Shown here: positions 62,611-64,000 of the stretch, piece after piece
Layout of the letters: every line of letters begins with the position of its first letter
How positions within the stretch are numbered: position 1 is the stretch's first letter
Assembly: GCA_002239005.1 (NCBI GenBank)
Contig: MPNL01000006.1
Coordinates: 30,809 to 94,808 of the forward strand
Length of the DNA: 64,000 nucleotides
Direction of reading: 5' to 3'
Source: Truepera sp. bin119
GTDB lineage: Bacteria > Deinococcota > Deinococci > Deinococcales > Trueperaceae
The notes under the pieces: model-generated
The model's input: only the letters and a program-made list of their open reading frames with translations
The model's database searches: none
What the model was told of the DNA's origin: nothing
Program-made: the position numbers and the translations under genes

Positions 62611-63666
62611 ATGAGCCGACCAACACTTATGATCTATGGTGCCACAGGCTATACGGGACAACTAATTGCGGCGCGAGCGGTGGCGCTCGGCCTGGAACCC
62701 ATTTTGGCGGGGCGCAATGCCCAAAAGCTTGCATCAATGGCTCGCAAGTTTGGCCTCGAAACACGGGCCTTTGATCTTGGCGACGCCGACCGGATCGCGG
62801 CAGCCTTGGAGAACATTACTGTAGTCTTGCATTGCGCCGGCCCATTTGTGCATACAGCCACACCGATGTTTGAAGCCTGCCTTAGAACCGGTACTCACTA
62901 TCTAGATATCACCGGGGAGATTGACGTCTTTGAATCGCTGGCGGCGCGTGACGCGGAAGCTAAAGAAGCGCGTATCATGGCCCTGCCGGGCGCCGGGTTC
63001 GACGTTGTACCGAGCGATTGTCTAATTGCCGATCTCGCCGCGCGATATCCCGGCGGCCAATACATGCGGCTTGGCCTCGCCGCCCATAGCGGCGTTTCCC
63101 GTGGCACGATGCGTACCGTATTGGAGGGCATTACGGATTTTCGTATCCGACGCAATGGCGCAATCACGCGAGTCGCTGCCGGCAGCCTGAGTCACGATTT
63201 TGATTTTGGCGTGCCACCACGAACTGCCCTGGTTGGCGTGTTGGGCGATGTCTCGACGGCCTATTGGTCAACCGGAATCCCCAACATTGCAACCTACGGT
63301 CAGGCCACCAGCCTAGTCCGAATGCTAACGCGAATGAGTCGGCTGTTCGGCTGGTTGCCGGGGCGGATGCCTCAGATTCTGTTGGGCAGATGGGTTGAGC
63401 GCGCACCAACGGGGCCTAGCGAATCGGAGCGCCGGGGAAGCTATGCGATTCTGGTCGCCGAGATTGAAGATGCGAACGGCAGACGAGCTGCGGCGCGCCT
63501 GCGTACGCCCGATCCCTATGATGTCACCGCAGAGGCAGCGGTTACCATTGCGACGCGCGCGCTGCACGGCGATATCAAGATCGGCTATCAGACGCCTTCC
63601 CTGGCATATGGTGCCGACCTGATTCGACAATTCCCTGATGTGCAATGGGACTTGCTGGAGTGTTAG
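62611..63666 (+). CDS. Saccharopine dehydrogenase-like oxidoreductase
   Basis: 351 aa. Rossmann start PTLMIYGATGYTGQLIAARA, LAGRNAQKLASMARKFGLE, VVLHCAGPFVHTATPMFEAC, THYLDITGEIDVFESL and ALPGAGFDVVPSDCLIADLA: the saccharopine dehydrogenase/trans-acting enoyl reductase group. Substrate unknown. AAGAAGGGG ribosome-binding site upstream. Codon choice and GC look less biased than in the operons to the left, suggesting recent acquisition together with the IS region. Confidence 0.85.
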   Translation: MSRPTLMIYGATGYTGQLIAARAVALGLEPILAGRNAQKLASMARKFGLETRAFDLGDADRIAAALENITVVLHCAGPFVHTATPMFEACLRTGTHYLDITGEIDVFESLAARDAEAKEARIMALPGAGFDVVPSDCLIADLAARYPGGQYMRLGLAAHSGVSRGTMRTVLEGITDFRIRRNGAITRVAAGSLSHDFDFGVPPRTALVGVLGDVSTAYWSTGIPNIATYGQATSLVRMLTRMSRLFGWLPGRMPQILLGRWVERAPTGPSESERRGSYAILVAEIEDANGRRAAARLRTPDPYDVTAEAAVTIATRALHGDIKIGYQTPSLAYGADLIRQFPDVQWDLLEC

Positions 63667-64000
63667 AGTCCGTTCCTAAAGTCGGTGACATCCCAAAATC
63701 AGGCGGATCTTCGCCGATTCCAGGGTGTTTGACACGAAAGGGTACCGTAGAAAGGGCGGCGGTTTACCCGATGTTGGCAAAATATAGAGATGGTCGGACT
63801 TTCGGAGTCGGAATCAGTAGTTAGGGGCTTGACAAGCAGTTCTGACCGCTGAGCTATCGCCTCCTCTCGAGCCGTTTTCGATAGCTGTCACAGCGGCCAT
63901 GGCGAAATCTCCCTCTAGGCCGCCTGGCGCGGCCGCACTCCCCACAGCGCCCCTGTTCCGGCCGCCCGGCAACCCTCTCTGAGCCGCGATTCGGGCTGCC
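63667..64000. other. Window end, no gene recognised
   Basis: 334 bases. A CGGACTTTCGGAGTCGG stretch at about 63795-63811 resembles a degenerate IS hairpin element, and TTGACA at 63829-63834 could be a -35 box without a clear -10. On the minus strand TAGCTCAGCGGTCAGAAC (about 63857-63840) resembles the D arm of a tRNA but no full cloverleaf follows. Confidence 0.3.

Noticed and set aside
63826..63863. tRNA-like 5' half on the minus strand (TAGCTCAGCGGT with a TTGTCAA loop)
   Set aside because: No T arm or matching acceptor 3' strand follows, and the D stem is mispaired; at best a fragment.

Overview
The window looks like a chromosomal piece of a GC-rich bacterium of the Deinococcota (Deinococcus-Thermus) type. 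The proteins of the secY-adk-map-infA-rpmJ-rpsM-rpsK-rpsD-rpoA-rplQ block read closest, from memory, to Thermus/Deinococcus versions (S4 ending ...VIEYYSR, the RpoA C-terminal domain, the gene order). Many genes also begin 5-7 nt after a TANNNT -10 box, the leaderless promoter style known from Deinococcus. No database search was run; the assignment is by recall.

Layout. 1-6127: end of the ribosomal protein operon (L15 tail to L17). 6138-12822: polyphosphate kinase 2, phosphopentomutase, a TilS-TadA fusion, LepA and ScpB. 13361-20238: shikimate operon aroC-aroK-aroB-aroQ, then ftsH and dnaB. 20363-21450: a decayed IS982-type element. 21754-23359: a small orphan gene coupled to prmA, a MITE-like inverted-repeat element and a strong hairpin. 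23360-27252: a P460-like cytochrome, a BlaI/M56 sensor pair with a palindromic operator, and an HtrA-like protease broken at a G9 tract. 27373-33078: flavin reductase, DEAD-box helicase, a two-repeat CRISPR-like relic, endonuclease III, DinB-like protein, endonuclease IV. 33507-34717: a lower-GC patch with a RibD/DHFR-like gene and a truncated ParA. 34881-35693: DUF72. 36152-48500: a catabolic divergon around a GntR/FCD regulator. 48647-53632: alaS, HAD phosphatase, ruvX and mltG as one coupled operon. 53695-59285: decayed MFS and VOC genes, an RHH protein, ribokinase, a methyltransferase, tRNA-Pro(CGG), an ABC permease and a Cys-rich orphan. 59557-62210: an IS3 element with a second IS nested in its orfA. 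62611-63666: a saccharopine-dehydrogenase-like oxidoreductase.

The most unusual signal is a 22-nt hairpin element: AAGGA followed by a 17-nt stem-loop of the form CGGAY-TCNNNGG-RTCCG. I count 20 copies. All lie inside the three insertion sequences (6 in the IS982 relic, 6 in IS3, 8 in the nested IS), and I found no good copy in the other ~59 kb. Stem bases co-vary (GGAC/GTCC, GGAT/ATCC, GGGT/ACCC), the triloop is free, and the insertions in the IS3 and nested transposases keep the host frame, so the proteins carry repeated octapeptides such as KDGFAGSA or ADPANPSL. This looks like a miniature element that colonises, and perhaps disables, transposases.

A second candidate for new biology is the 36-48.5 kb divergon: a GlcD/GlcF-like FAD and Fe-S pair, two xylose-isomerase-like TIM barrels, a Tm-1-like UPF0261 protein, a creatininase-family amidase, an FGGY kinase pseudogene, a cupin and a Gfo/Idh/MocA dehydrogenase. 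CTGTATRCA-type sites occur beside the regulator and upstream of the rightward TIM-barrel gene. The substrate is unknown. Several genes here and at 53.7-55.2 kb are frameshifted, through real decay or assembly error.
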